Source of the DNA: an uncultured Bacilli bacterium
Lineage (GTDB): Bacteria; Bacillota_I; Bacilli_A; RF39; UBA660
Assembly (NCBI GenBank): GCA_947625365.1
Contig: CANQNZ010000005.1
Span: forward strand, 1 to 27,899
Direction: 5' to 3'
DNA length: 27,899 nucleotides
A program made the translations under genes and the position numbers. Shown piece after piece: positions 13,975-21,335 of the stretch. Under the pieces are notes generated by a model. It was not told the DNA's origin and made no database searches. It was given only the letters and a program-made list of their open reading frames with translations. The stretch's first letter is position 1, and each line of letters opens with the position of its first letter.

Positions 13975-14856
13975 ATGATAAATTTAGAATTATATAAAAT
14001 CTTTTATGCCGTAGCAACAGAAGAAAATATTACTAAAGCTAGTGAAAAATTACATATATCCCAGCCGGCGGTTACAAAGCAGCTAAAAAAACTAGAAACT
14101 ATGCTTAACAATCCCTTATTTATTAGAAATAAAAAAGGAGTAATACTAACTGAGTTTGGCCAAGATATATTTTTAAAAGTAAAACAAGCCCTAACTTTAT
14201 TAGATGAAGTAGAAATTCAAGCACATAATTTTTCTAACTTAAAAGTTGGCACAATAAAAATTGGCATTAGTACGACTTTAATGCGCAACTTTTTATTACC
14301 ATATGTAGAAAAGTTTCACCATCTTTATCCGCAAATTATCATTGATATTTATACTGACCCAACTAAAATATTATTAGATAAACTTAAAAACGGTACCATT
14401 GATTTAATTATTGGGAAACTTCCTAACTATTTAGAAAATGATTTAACTTTTGAAAAACTTGGCACTTTAAATTATCTATTTATAACTAATAAAAAATATT
14501 TTCCCATTTCAAGCAATATAAAAGCTAAAGATTTAGAAAAATATCCTATTTTATTACCAAAAGAACCATCAAGTAGCCGTCTGAGTGCCCTTGATTATTT
14601 AAAGCAAAACAATGTTAATATTACTCCTAAAATGAATATAGCAAGTTCTAACCTACTTATAGATTTTGTTAAAATGGGCTACGGTATTGGTTTTGCTACT
14701 GACTTATATGTAAAAAACGAATTACAAGAAAACAATTTGGCAGTTTTAAACATAAGTCCTACCCCACCTAAAATTCCTTTTGGCATAATTTATTTAAAAA
14801 ATAATATGTTAAGTAACATATGTCAATTATTTATAGACAATCTTAAGTTAAAGTAA
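13975..14856 (+). CDS. LysR-family transcriptional regulator
   Basis: 293 aa. The N-terminal winged HTH is classic (LYKIFYAVATEENITKASEK; LHISQPAVTKQLKKLETML; LFIRNKKGVILTEFG; res. ~1-60). The C-terminal periplasmic-binding-like effector domain spans ~88-290 (KIGISTTLMRNFLLPYVEKF, GTIDLIIGKLP, MGYGIGFATD). LysR proteins usually act as tetramers, respond to a small ligand and often control a divergent gene; the divergent gene here encodes the HD protein. There are two ATGs in tandem; I choose the second (13975) because GGAGG lies five bases before it and only two before the first. The 3' end overlaps the convergent SpoIIM-like gene by 9 bases. The ligand cannot be predicted. Confidence 0.9.
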   Translation: MINLELYKIFYAVATEENITKASEKLHISQPAVTKQLKKLETMLNNPLFIRNKKGVILTEFGQDIFLKVKQALTLLDEVEIQAHNFSNLKVGTIKIGISTTLMRNFLLPYVEKFHHLYPQIIIDIYTDPTKILLDKLKNGTIDLIIGKLPNYLENDLTFEKLGTLNYLFITNKKYFPISSNIKAKDLEKYPILLPKEPSSSRLSALDYLKQNNVNITPKMNIASSNLLIDFVKMGYGIGFATDLYVKNELQENNLAVLNISPTPPKIPFGIIYLKNNMLSNICQLFIDNLKLK

Positions 14857-15429
14857 ACTTAAAAATAAACTTAAAATTTTATTGGCAAAAAAATATAAGA
14901 ATAAATCATAAAGTACTATAACACATACCGTTATTCCTAGTTTTAAAAAAAGATTTTTTAAATGTAAATATAAAGAATCATTTTCTTTAAATATTAATAC
15001 TCTAAGTAATTTTTTCGTAATTTTTAAAGCAATATAACTAATATAAATTAAACATAGTATATAAATTACTTTACTTATTAAAATAAATAATAAACCAAAT
15101 AATATTCCTTTAATTTTAAAAGCACTGTAAAAAGAAGCTATTAAAAAACCTAGCGATGTACATTCATAAAATAAATAAAATAAAATCAAAGGTACACCAA
15201 TAATGGAATATGATAAAAAAACTAAAGCAATAATAGTAATTAAATGTGGTAATAACATATTTTGGTGAGTAGTTTTAATGGTATTTTCTAATCCCATCAT
15301 TTTTTCGACAATTAATGTTTTATTTAAATCATTTTGTACCATAAAATATATAATTCCAAATAATATTCCTAAAACTATTAAGGTAACTATAAAAATTTGG
15401 GCTGCGCTTTTAGTCTTCATCCTTTTCAT
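14848..15429 (-). CDS. SpoIIM-like integral membrane protein
   Basis: 193 aa with an N-terminal segment (QIFIVTLIVLGILFGIIYFM, res. ~11-30), then about four more membrane segments. The central part resembles SpoIIM/YtrH-type sporulation membrane proteins: SIIGVPLILFYLFYECTSLG then FLIASFYSAFKIKGILFG and LFILISKVIYILCLIYISY. SpoIIM of Bacillus joins SpoIID and SpoIIP in peptidoglycan remodelling during engulfment; related DUF95 proteins also occur in non-spore-formers, so the role is not fixed. I start at the ATG at 15429, with AGGTGA five bases before; the GTG at 15438 is in that ribosome site. It is divergent from the 31-aa peptide gene and overlaps LysR by 9 bases at the 3' end. No SpoIID/P partner is in the window. 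Confidence 0.65.
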   Translation of the reverse strand: MKRMKTKSAAQIFIVTLIVLGILFGIIYFMVQNDLNKTLIVEKMMGLENTIKTTHQNMLLPHLITIIALVFLSYSIIGVPLILFYLFYECTSLGFLIASFYSAFKIKGILFGLLFILISKVIYILCLIYISYIALKITKKLLRVLIFKENDSLYLHLKNLFLKLGITVCVIVLYDLFLYFFANKILSLFLSLL

Positions 15430-15451
15430 ATTTTTCACCTAATTAAATATA

Positions 15452-15480
15452 TTTACAATAAGGTAAAAATATGATAAATT
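15452..15480 (+). promoter_or_regulatory. Sigma-A promoter of the 31-aa membrane peptide gene
   Basis: TTTACA and TAAATT at 17-bp spacing with a TGA extension before the -10; the ATG is 23 bases beyond. Confidence 0.6.
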
Positions 15481-15502
15481 TATTTTATTGAGGTGAAATT
15501 AC

Positions 15503-15598
15503 ATGAGTAAAAAAGTCCAAAAAATTGCCGTATGGTCCATGTTAATTGTTATGGTTATTGGAACATTAATCGGTATTGCTGCTTATTTATTAAGATAA
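15503..15598 (+). CDS. 31-aa single-span membrane peptide (DUF4044-like)
   Basis: A 31-codon gene: a basic N-terminus (MSKKVQK), then one hydrophobic span of about 20 residues (res. 8-29), ending in Arg. It has a strong GAGGTGA ribosome site six bases upstream, its own promoter and a perfect hairpin terminator just after the stop, so it is a genuine short gene. Size and pattern (MSKK..., short basic head, one span) resemble the DUF4044 family of Firmicutes membrane peptides, whose function is unknown to me. It is divergent from the SpoIIM-like gene and convergent with mscL. Confidence 0.75.
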   Translation: MSKKVQKIAVWSMLIVMVIGTLIGIAAYLLR

Positions 15599-15603
15599 TA
15601 AAA

Positions 15604-15627
15604 GCTAACAACATGTTAGCGTTTTTT
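15604..15627 (+). terminator. Bidirectional terminator between the 31-aa gene and mscL
   Basis: Perfect 7-bp stem GCTAACA/TGTTAGC with a 3-nt loop, then G and six T on the plus strand. On the minus strand it overlaps the mscL stop and is followed by TTTTATTA. Confidence 0.85.
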
Positions 15628-16050
15628 ATTATTATTTTTTAATAAATCACGAATTTCTTCAAGTAATAAAACTTCATCACTTTTTACGGGAGCAACTTCT
15701 TTCTCTTCTTCTTTTTTTGGCATTATTTTATTAATTACTTTAACAATTACAAAGATACATAAAGCAATAATTAAAAAATCAATAACATTTTGAATAAAAT
15801 TACCAATCATTATATTAGCATTACCAAAAGTAATTTTTAAAGATGTAAAATCATGGCCACCAATTATCATTCCAATAACAGGCATTAATAAATCACTAAC
15901 AATTGAAGTAACAATCTTACCAAATGCTCCACCAATAATAACACCGACGGCTAAATCAACAACATTTCCTTTCGCAATAAATTCTTTAAATTCTTGAATA
16001 AACTTATTCTTCTTAATTTTTTCTAAATCTTTTTTAACTTCCTTTTTCAT
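15616..16050 (-). CDS. mscL: Large-conductance mechanosensitive channel MscL
   Basis: 144 aa. MscL forms a pentameric pore that opens under membrane tension and releases solutes on osmotic downshock. The amphipathic N-terminal helix and first span are typical: EFKEFIAKGNVVDLAVGVII (res. ~20-39), GGAFGKIVTSIVSDLLMPVIG (the pore-lining glycine-rich helix, written here in two parts: GGAFGKIV, SDLLMPVIG). The second span is NVIDFLIIALCIFVIVKVIN (~88-107), then the charged C-terminal bundle (VLLLEEIRDLLKN). The N-terminus has an extra Lys/Glu-rich stretch (MKKEVKKDLEKIKKNK) before the normal start of the family. GGAGG precedes the ATG. A candidate promoter sits at the end of the upstream gene, so mscL may be expressed apart from the dnaG operon. 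Confidence 0.95.
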   Translation of the reverse strand: MKKEVKKDLEKIKKNKFIQEFKEFIAKGNVVDLAVGVIIGGAFGKIVTSIVSDLLMPVIGMIIGGHDFTSLKITFGNANIMIGNFIQNVIDFLIIALCIFVIVKVINKIMPKKEEEKEVAPVKSDEVLLLEEIRDLLKNNNKKR

Positions 16051-16070
16051 TATACTTCCTCCATGGTTTA

Positions 16071-16099
16071 ATTATAGCTAATTAATTATCAATTGTATA
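16071..16099 (-). promoter_or_regulatory. Candidate sigma-A promoter of mscL
   Basis: Minus strand TATACA and TATAAT spaced by 17 bases; the -35 overlaps the 3' end of the 16082 gene. Confidence 0.55.
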
Positions 16100-16720
16100 T
16101 GTTAATCTATAATTATTATCTAAAGATATAGGCACTTCTTTAGTTCTTGGCCAACGTAAACAAATTTCTAAATATAAATCATTAAAATTATGTAATAAAT
16201 TTCTTTTAAATAATTTTAAATCACCATTGAAATCATCATTAAAAATATCTTTATAATTATCATTTATTTGGCAAAAATAGTTATAATTATTATATAAAAG
16301 GCCAAGAGATGTTTCTAAATTTTCGCTAGTTAAATTATCACTAAGTTCAGTAATTTGCATATTAATAGATTTTAATATTTTACAATATTCCTTCTTAGCT
16401 TTACGAGTTATAATGGGTTTAATTTCATCTAAATGTTGATACTTATTCCAGATAATATCATCCCATAAACTTTCTAATAATGTTTCATTTTGTATTAATA
16501 AACGACTAATTGCTATATCTGTTATGTTATAAGTTTTTATACGTTTTTTAATATCAGCTAAACTTTTTTCCAAATTACTAATTTGTTTTTTTAAGGTTAA
16601 TAAAATTTTATCATCTATATCCGTACTATCCTTGCTTATTTCCATTAAAGCACTTTGATGATTTTTCAAACATTTTAAAACAGTTTCTAACTGGGACTTA
16701 ATATATATTTGAATGTCCAT
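16082..16720 (-). CDS. Hypothetical coiled-coil protein, 212 aa
   Basis: I do not recognise this protein. It appears almost wholly helical: a heptad-like region with Leu/Ile at regular spacing covers residues ~1-65 (KKQISNLEKSLADIKKRIKT), a second helical part ~66-140 contains WDDIIWNKYQHLDEIKPIIT, and the Asp/Asn-rich C-terminus ends with a short strand (NYRLTYTIDN). No signal peptide or membrane span. The ATG has AAGGTG four bases upstream. It lies after trmK (49-base gap with a possible weak terminator) and before mscL on the same strand, so it may be a distal member of the dnaG-rpoD-trmK unit or a separate transcript. Function unknown. Confidence 0.7.
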   Translation of the reverse strand: MDIQIYIKSQLETVLKCLKNHQSALMEISKDSTDIDDKILLTLKKQISNLEKSLADIKKRIKTYNITDIAISRLLIQNETLLESLWDDIIWNKYQHLDEIKPIITRKAKKEYCKILKSINMQITELSDNLTSENLETSLGLLYNNYNYFCQINDNYKDIFNDDFNGDLKLFKRNLLHNFNDLYLEICLRWPRTKEVPISLDNNYRLTYTIDN

Positions 16721-16758
16721 AATACACCTTCTTTATAAGTCTATATCTTACCTCAAAT

Positions 16759-16798
16759 AAAAAAAATAATCAATTAGAAATTAGTATCTTTTTGATTA
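16759..16798 (-). terminator. Possible terminator after trmK
   Basis: Minus strand 7-bp stem TAATCAA/TTGATTA with an 18-nt loop, followed by eight T. The stem is AT-rich and the loop long, so termination may be partial. It overlaps the trmK stop codon. Confidence 0.45.
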
Positions 16799-17429
16799 TT
16801 TTATTTTGTTTTTTTAAAGTTATTCTTTTAATTATTTTACGTTTAGGTATTTTAGCGAGAATACTTTCATTTTTGGTTAATAAGTATTTAAAATAGGCAC
16901 TATTTTTAGAACTACTAATTAATATCGGACCATACATTAATTCTTGATAATTATATTTTTTTTGTCCTTTTTGAAATTCTATAATAACATAATACTTTCC
17001 TTTATCATATACTACTAATTCCTGCTTTATTATATATCCTTCATAACTCATAGATTTTCGTAATTTATATAAATCATTATTACTTTGAATTATAATTTTT
17101 TTTATTGTCTTTAATTTATCTTTATCTTCTAATATTTTTAAAATAGTAGAAGTTCCCATCCCTGATATAACTAAAGTATTATAATTTTGCGTATCTATTT
17201 TCTTTAAACCATCGCTTAATATAGGAATTATTTGCGAAGATAAATTTTCCTTTTTTATATTATTTATAGCGCAATTTAAGGCATTAGCATTAATATCGCT
17301 GGCAATGATATTTTTAAAGCCTTGCTTAGCTAAATAAATGCTTAAATAAGCATGGTCACAACCTATATCAATAACTCTATCATCTTTTTTTATTAAAGAA
17401 GCAATAGATTTTAATCTTAAAGATAACAT
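16770..17429 (-). CDS. trmK: tRNA (adenine(22)-N(1))-methyltransferase TrmK
   Basis: 219 aa class I SAM methyltransferase of the TrmK family, which makes m1A22 in tRNA. The SAM-binding loop DRVIDIGCDHAYLSIYLAKQ is at residues ~17-36, motif II IIASDINANALN at ~40-51, and the TrmK hallmark NTLVISGMGTSTILKILED at ~80-98, followed by IIQSNNDLYKLRKSMSYEGY. The C-terminal ~70 residues are helical and Lys-rich, as in the family. The ATG overlaps the rpoD stop as TAATG. The order rpoD-trmK is conserved in Bacillus (sigA-yqfN, with cccA between in some), supporting the assignment. Confidence 0.9.
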   Translation of the reverse strand: MLSLRLKSIASLIKKDDRVIDIGCDHAYLSIYLAKQGFKNIIASDINANALNCAINNIKKENLSSQIIPILSDGLKKIDTQNYNTLVISGMGTSTILKILEDKDKLKTIKKIIIQSNNDLYKLRKSMSYEGYIIKQELVVYDKGKYYVIIEFQKGQKKYNYQELMYGPILISSSKNSAYFKYLLTKNESILAKIPKRKIIKRITLKKQNKIIKKILISN

Positions 17430-18520
17430 TAGTCATCACTTAAGAAGTCTTTTAACTTTTTAGCACGAGATGGATGTCTTAATTTACGCAAAGCTTTTGC
17501 TTCAATTTGACGAATACGTTCACGGGTAACATTAAATCTTTTTCCTACTTCTTCAAGGGTATGGCTAGTTCCATCAATAAGACCAAATCTTAACTCTAAT
17601 ACTTCTTGTTCTCTTTCTTGCAATGTCATTAAAACATTCTTAATTTCTTCTTTTAAAATCTCATTAGTTGCATATTCTTCTGGTGACATACTATTAATAT
17701 CTGGTAAGAAATCACCTAAATGAGAGTCATCCTCTTCCCCAATTGGTGTTTCTAGAGATACAGGGTCTTGAGATATTTTAATAACTTCACGCACTTTTTC
17801 TACAGTAATTCCCATACGTTTGGCAATTTCTTCTTCAGATGGTTCACGATTTAATTCCAAAGTCATTTGACGTTGAATACGCACCATTTTATTTATTGTT
17901 TCTACCATATGAACAGGAACACGGATAGTACGAGCTTGGTCTGCTAAAGCACGAGTAATCGCTTGTCTTATCCACCAAGTAGCATATGTAGAAAATTTAT
18001 AGCCTTTATCATAATCAAATTTCTCGACTGCTTTCATAAGACCGATATTTCCTTCTTGAATTAAGTCTAAGAATAATAAACCACGGCCGACATATCTTTT
18101 CGCAATAGAAACAACTAAACGTAAATTAGACTCAGCCAATTTATTTTTAGCCATTTCATCTCCCTGAGCTGAAGCAATAGAAAGCTCTCTTTCTTCTTCA
18201 GCCGATAGTAAGCTAATACGCCCAATTTCTTTTAGGTACATACGAACAGGGTCATTAATATTGACATCTTTTGTGATTTCCTCGTCATTTAATATTTCTA
18301 CTTCATTTTTAGGTTTTGATGAAGTACCGTCTTCCTCGCTATCAGCAACAATTTCTATATTATTTTCAACAAAGAAATTATACAAATCGTCTAGAGTATC
18401 ATTATCTACTTCCAGTCCCTTTAAAGAATTTGCTAGTTCTTCAAAAGTAATATACCCTCTTTTTTTACCTAATTCTAATAATTCCTTTTTTCTGTCTTCT
18501 AAACTTTTAATTTCTACCAT
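17429..18520 (-). CDS. rpoD: RNA polymerase primary sigma factor RpoD/SigA
   Basis: 363 aa, close to B. subtilis SigA (371). Region 1.1 is short (res. ~1-75, KKRGYITFEELANSLKGLEV), then region 1.2 (DPVRMYLKEIGRISLLSAEE), region 2 (NLRLVVSIAKRYVGRGLLFL; DLIQEGNIGLMKAVEKFDY; GYKFSTYATWWIRQAITRAL), region 3 (RVPVHMVETINKM; LNREPSEEEIAKRMGIT) and region 4 (LQEREQEVLELRFGL; TLEEVGKRFNVTRERIRQIE). The -10 and -35 reading helices are conventional, matching the TATAAT/TTGACA-like promoters seen here. The start is the ATG at 18520, with AGGAAGTG before it; the dnaG stop ends two bases upstream, so the ribosome site is inside dnaG and translation is coupled. The start further upstream (GTG at 18529) lies in that site. 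Confidence 0.96.
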   Translation of the reverse strand: MVEIKSLEDRKKELLELGKKRGYITFEELANSLKGLEVDNDTLDDLYNFFVENNIEIVADSEEDGTSSKPKNEVEILNDEEITKDVNINDPVRMYLKEIGRISLLSAEEERELSIASAQGDEMAKNKLAESNLRLVVSIAKRYVGRGLLFLDLIQEGNIGLMKAVEKFDYDKGYKFSTYATWWIRQAITRALADQARTIRVPVHMVETINKMVRIQRQMTLELNREPSEEEIAKRMGITVEKVREVIKISQDPVSLETPIGEEDDSHLGDFLPDINSMSPEEYATNEILKEEIKNVLMTLQEREQEVLELRFGLIDGTSHTLEEVGKRFNVTRERIRQIEAKALRKLRHPSRAKKLKDFLSDD

Positions 18521-18521
18521 T

Positions 18522-20276
18522 TTAAACACTTCCTTTTTTTAATTCGGCTATTTTCATAGCAATTTCAATTTTTTTACTTTTATCAAGTTCATCTTTTAAA
18601 CTTTCTTTTAATTCTTTAATAGTTTTTTGTTTATTACCTTTTTGAATACTATTTAGATAATCCATAAAAACATCTTCATCAATTTCTTCTTCATTACATT
18701 CATTTATTATATCCAAAACTATTGGATAAAAACGTTCATTTGTGCTAGCAAAGGTTAAAAAATCTGCTAAGTTAATATCTTTGTTGGTTTCGTAATAATA
18801 AATAATAGCTTTAGCAATCTCGCGATAATTTAAGTTATCTAAAAAAACTAAATTATTCTGATATATTCTAACATATTTTGCTTCATTCATCATGTAAAAA
18901 AGCATTTTTTTACAAGCAATAATATATTTATTATTTTTAGGTCTTTCTTTAACATTAGTTTGTTTATCTACTGACACTTCGGTTTTAACGTTTTCGTTAG
19001 TTTCCAGTTGCTTTAACTTATCTTTGAGCATATCATATTCTAAATTATAATCAGTTGCGAGTTTCTTTAAAGTTATATCAATTAAAATTTCATCTTTTTC
19101 CGAAGCAATATCAGCCAAAACATCATTTATGTATTTAGCTAAATCTACCGTTTCGTGTAAATTTTTATTCTGTTTTAAATAATTTAAACTAAAATCTAAA
19201 TATTTTATTGTTTCTTTTAAATTCTTTTTAAAAGCTTCAATACCATTTTTTATAACATACTCATCAGGGTCTTTAGCCCCACTTAGTTTAATAACTTCTA
19301 TTTCAAAATTATCTTTTTTTAAGCTTTGACCGATATCATAAATAGCTTTTTGCCCTGCCTCATCATTATCTAAACATAATATGATTTTAACATTTAACTT
19401 ACGTAATAAAGCTATTTGCTCTTTAGTTAAAGAAGTTCCCATAATCGCCAAAACATTTTTAACGCCATTAATATACAAACGGATAGCATCCATATAGCCT
19501 TCGACTAAGATAACTCTTTTTTCGTTGCGAATAAAAGGTTTAGCTCGATGATAATTAAAAAGAATTTGGCCTTTTTTAAAAATCACTGTTTCTCGCGTAT
19601 TTACATACTTGGCGGCCTCGCTTTCATAAAAAATTCGGCCACTAAATCCAACAATATTACCGTTTGGATTATGTAAAGGAAACATTATTCGATTAACAAA
19701 ATAATCGTATGGGTCACTATGCGTATTAACTAAAGCCACATCGTCCATTTCCTTTTCAGTAAACTTTTTCCCTTTAAGTAATCGATAAAGCATTTTTCTG
19801 TCCGATAAAGTAAGACCTATACCAAACTCGGATATTGCCTGTTTATCAAGCCCACGCTCTTTTAAGTAATCCCGCGCTTGCTTTCCCAAATCAGTCTTTA
19901 AATTATTCTGAAAAAACTTTTCCGCATAATCCATCATTTCGTAATATCGCGCATTTTTATCATTAACGCTTGGACTGATTGTGTTTGATAAAGTTATTCC
20001 ATAACGTTTAGCCAAAATTTGCACAGCTTCAATAAAAGAAACATTTTCATAATTTTGAATAAACGTAATAACATTACCAGCCGCTCCACAAGAAAAACAT
20101 TTATATATTTGTTTTTCAGAAGAAACACTCATGCTGGGAGAATGGTCCTCATGAAAAGGGCAAACACAAAAATAATTTTTACCTCTATGCATTAATGGTA
20201 TATAACTACCTATGACTTCTACAATATTTGCGTGCATTCGAACATTGTTAATTTCCTCTAAAGGAATTATAGCCAT
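18522..20276 (-). CDS. dnaG: DNA primase DnaG
   Basis: 584 aa, near the family norm of ~600. It makes RNA primers at the replication fork. The CHC2-type zinc finger is at the N-terminus (CVCPFHEDHSPS; YKCFSCGAAG; zinc ligands Cys-His-Cys-Cys, res. ~35-60). The catalytic core has FSGRIF, and the TOPRIM motif with VILVEGYMDAIRLY, AIMGTSLTKEQIALLRK and ILCLDNDEAG (res. ~255-315). The C-terminal ~150 residues form the helicase-interacting domain and are divergent, as usual. I start at the ATG at 20276, with GAGGGGTG upstream; a GTG at 20285 is too close to that site. First gene of the dnaG-rpoD-trmK operon. Confidence 0.96.
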   Translation of the reverse strand: MAIIPLEEINNVRMHANIVEVIGSYIPLMHRGKNYFCVCPFHEDHSPSMSVSSEKQIYKCFSCGAAGNVITFIQNYENVSFIEAVQILAKRYGITLSNTISPSVNDKNARYYEMMDYAEKFFQNNLKTDLGKQARDYLKERGLDKQAISEFGIGLTLSDRKMLYRLLKGKKFTEKEMDDVALVNTHSDPYDYFVNRIMFPLHNPNGNIVGFSGRIFYESEAAKYVNTRETVIFKKGQILFNYHRAKPFIRNEKRVILVEGYMDAIRLYINGVKNVLAIMGTSLTKEQIALLRKLNVKIILCLDNDEAGQKAIYDIGQSLKKDNFEIEVIKLSGAKDPDEYVIKNGIEAFKKNLKETIKYLDFSLNYLKQNKNLHETVDLAKYINDVLADIASEKDEILIDITLKKLATDYNLEYDMLKDKLKQLETNENVKTEVSVDKQTNVKERPKNNKYIIACKKMLFYMMNEAKYVRIYQNNLVFLDNLNYREIAKAIIYYYETNKDINLADFLTFASTNERFYPIVLDIINECNEEEIDEDVFMDYLNSIQKGNKQKTIKELKESLKDELDKSKKIEIAMKIAELKKGSV

Positions 20277-20304
20277 ATCTAACACACCCCTCTACTATTT
20301 ATAT

Positions 20305-20310
20305 ATTATA
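20305..20310 (-). promoter_or_regulatory. Candidate -10 element for dnaG-rpoD-trmK
   Basis: Perfect TATAAT on the minus strand, 28 bases upstream of the dnaG ATG. No acceptable -35 at 16-18 bases; the nearby TTGACA at 20349-20354 belongs to a terminator stem and is wrongly spaced. Confidence 0.35.
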
Positions 20311-20341
20311 GGTAACTGCCCAATTTCCTTTTTTTTCTTTT

Positions 20342-20380
20342 AAAAAAATGTCAAAATATCTAATATTTTAACATTTTTTC
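20342..20380 (-). terminator. Strong terminator separating rnfCD-like genes from dnaG
   Basis: Minus strand 15-bp near-perfect stem: AAAATGTTAAAATAT pairs with ATATTTTGACATTTT (one G-T pair) around a TAG loop, followed by seven T in total. It ends transcription from the upstream pair. Confidence 0.85.
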
Positions 20381-20466
20381 AAAAATTTAGCATATAATTC
20401 TAGAATTGTTTCTAAATCATCAGGATAAGATAAAAAAAGTTGCAAAGCTAAACGACAAATTTTAAA
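20368..20466 (-). other. Coding-like tail without a start codon between the rnfD-like gene and dnaG
   Basis: On the minus strand a 32-codon open stretch ends with TAA inside the terminator. The translation includes LALQLFLSYPDDLETIL and ELYAKFLKKC, which reads like the end of a normal helical protein. The frame is closed upstream by TGA at 20467-20469, overlapping the end of the rnfD-like gene, and there is no ATG or ribosome site. It may be a gene remnant or chance. Confidence 0.25.
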
Positions 20467-21335
20467 TCAAATATTTTACTAGCTAAACTGACTAAAAAGA
20501 TAGCAATAAAAATTCCATAATATATTTTAAATACATACATTAAAATAAAATTGATAATGGCTATTAAAATGCTATAAATAATTTTTCCCTTTGCTGTATA
20601 AGAACTGCTTAAAGTATCAGGGGCAATAAATATTGCACCAAAAAAAGTAAATCCTGAAAAAAACAGTTGCCAAAGATTATAATCATATTTTATAAGACTA
20701 AATATAACCATTAAAATTAAAGTTGTTACAAGTATATAAATAGGTATTTCTTTTTTATATACAGGTGTATGGCATAAAATAAATAGACTTACTAAACACC
20801 AGAAATTACTAGTTATAAAACTGCCCCCTATACTTCTTCCCATAAATATATTGATAAAAGTTAAACTAAGATTTTTACTAGCTTCATAAGAATTAGCAAA
20901 ACTATCTAATTTAAATAAATGCAAAGCCCCAATAAGCAAAAGAATAATTAATGCCATTTCATTAAATTTATTTTCTAATTTTAAAAATTTAATTATACTT
21001 AAGCTTAAAAATAGGATAATAGTAGCCATAAAATAATTACAATTAACTGGTAATACCATCATAATTATTAGACTGTTTAAAATAGTAAACTTATTACACT
21101 TTTTAAAAGGCTTTTTACTATAAAATTTTTGATATAAAAATTCAATTAATAATCCTACTGCTAATCCTAGCACTAATATAATAAATGGTTTTAATAAGTA
21201 GCCAAAGCTAACCTTATTATATAGTAAAAAAATATTTTTATATAAGCCATAAATAATTAAAGGAATTAAAGCTATATAATAATGATTAATTAAACTTGCA
21301 ATAGAATTTCTACTTTTAATATACGGTCTATTCAT
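20448..21335 (-). CDS. RnfD/NqrB-like membrane subunit, divergent
   Basis: 295 aa with about eight membrane segments. The RnfD/NqrB/RsxD family signs are: NSLIIMMVLPVN (res. ~87-98), IFMGRSIGGSFIT (~163-175, matching the family lG..pGs.Ge.s block), and FFSGFTFFGAIFIAPDTLS (~225-243) with YTAKGKIIYSILI. In Rnf/Nqr this subunit carries covalently attached FMN on the Thr of an S(G)AT motif; the matching place here (DSFANSYEASKN, ~144-155) has no such SxxT, so covalent flavin is unlikely. The ATG has AAAGGAG six bases upstream and overlaps the rnfC-like stop by 8 bases. The rnfG, E, A and B genes that usually accompany it are not in this window; a strong terminator follows. Confidence 0.75.
   Translation of the reverse strand: MNRPYIKSRNSIASLINHYYIALIPLIIYGLYKNIFLLYNKVSFGYLLKPFIILVLGLAVGLLIEFLYQKFYSKKPFKKCNKFTILNSLIIMMVLPVNCNYFMATIILFLSLSIIKFLKLENKFNEMALIILLLIGALHLFKLDSFANSYEASKNLSLTFINIFMGRSIGGSFITSNFWCLVSLFILCHTPVYKKEIPIYILVTTLILMVIFSLIKYDYNLWQLFFSGFTFFGAIFIAPDTLSSSYTAKGKIIYSILIAIINFILMYVFKIYYGIFIAIFLVSLASKIFDLKFVV

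Noticed and set aside
18261..18542. Plus-strand open frame opposite the rpoD start
   Set aside because: Ser/Phe-rich antisense translation of rpoD.
20349..20354. TTGACA as a -35 box for dnaG
   Set aside because: It lies in a terminator stem and is 38 bases from the TATAAT at 20305, far outside the allowed spacing.
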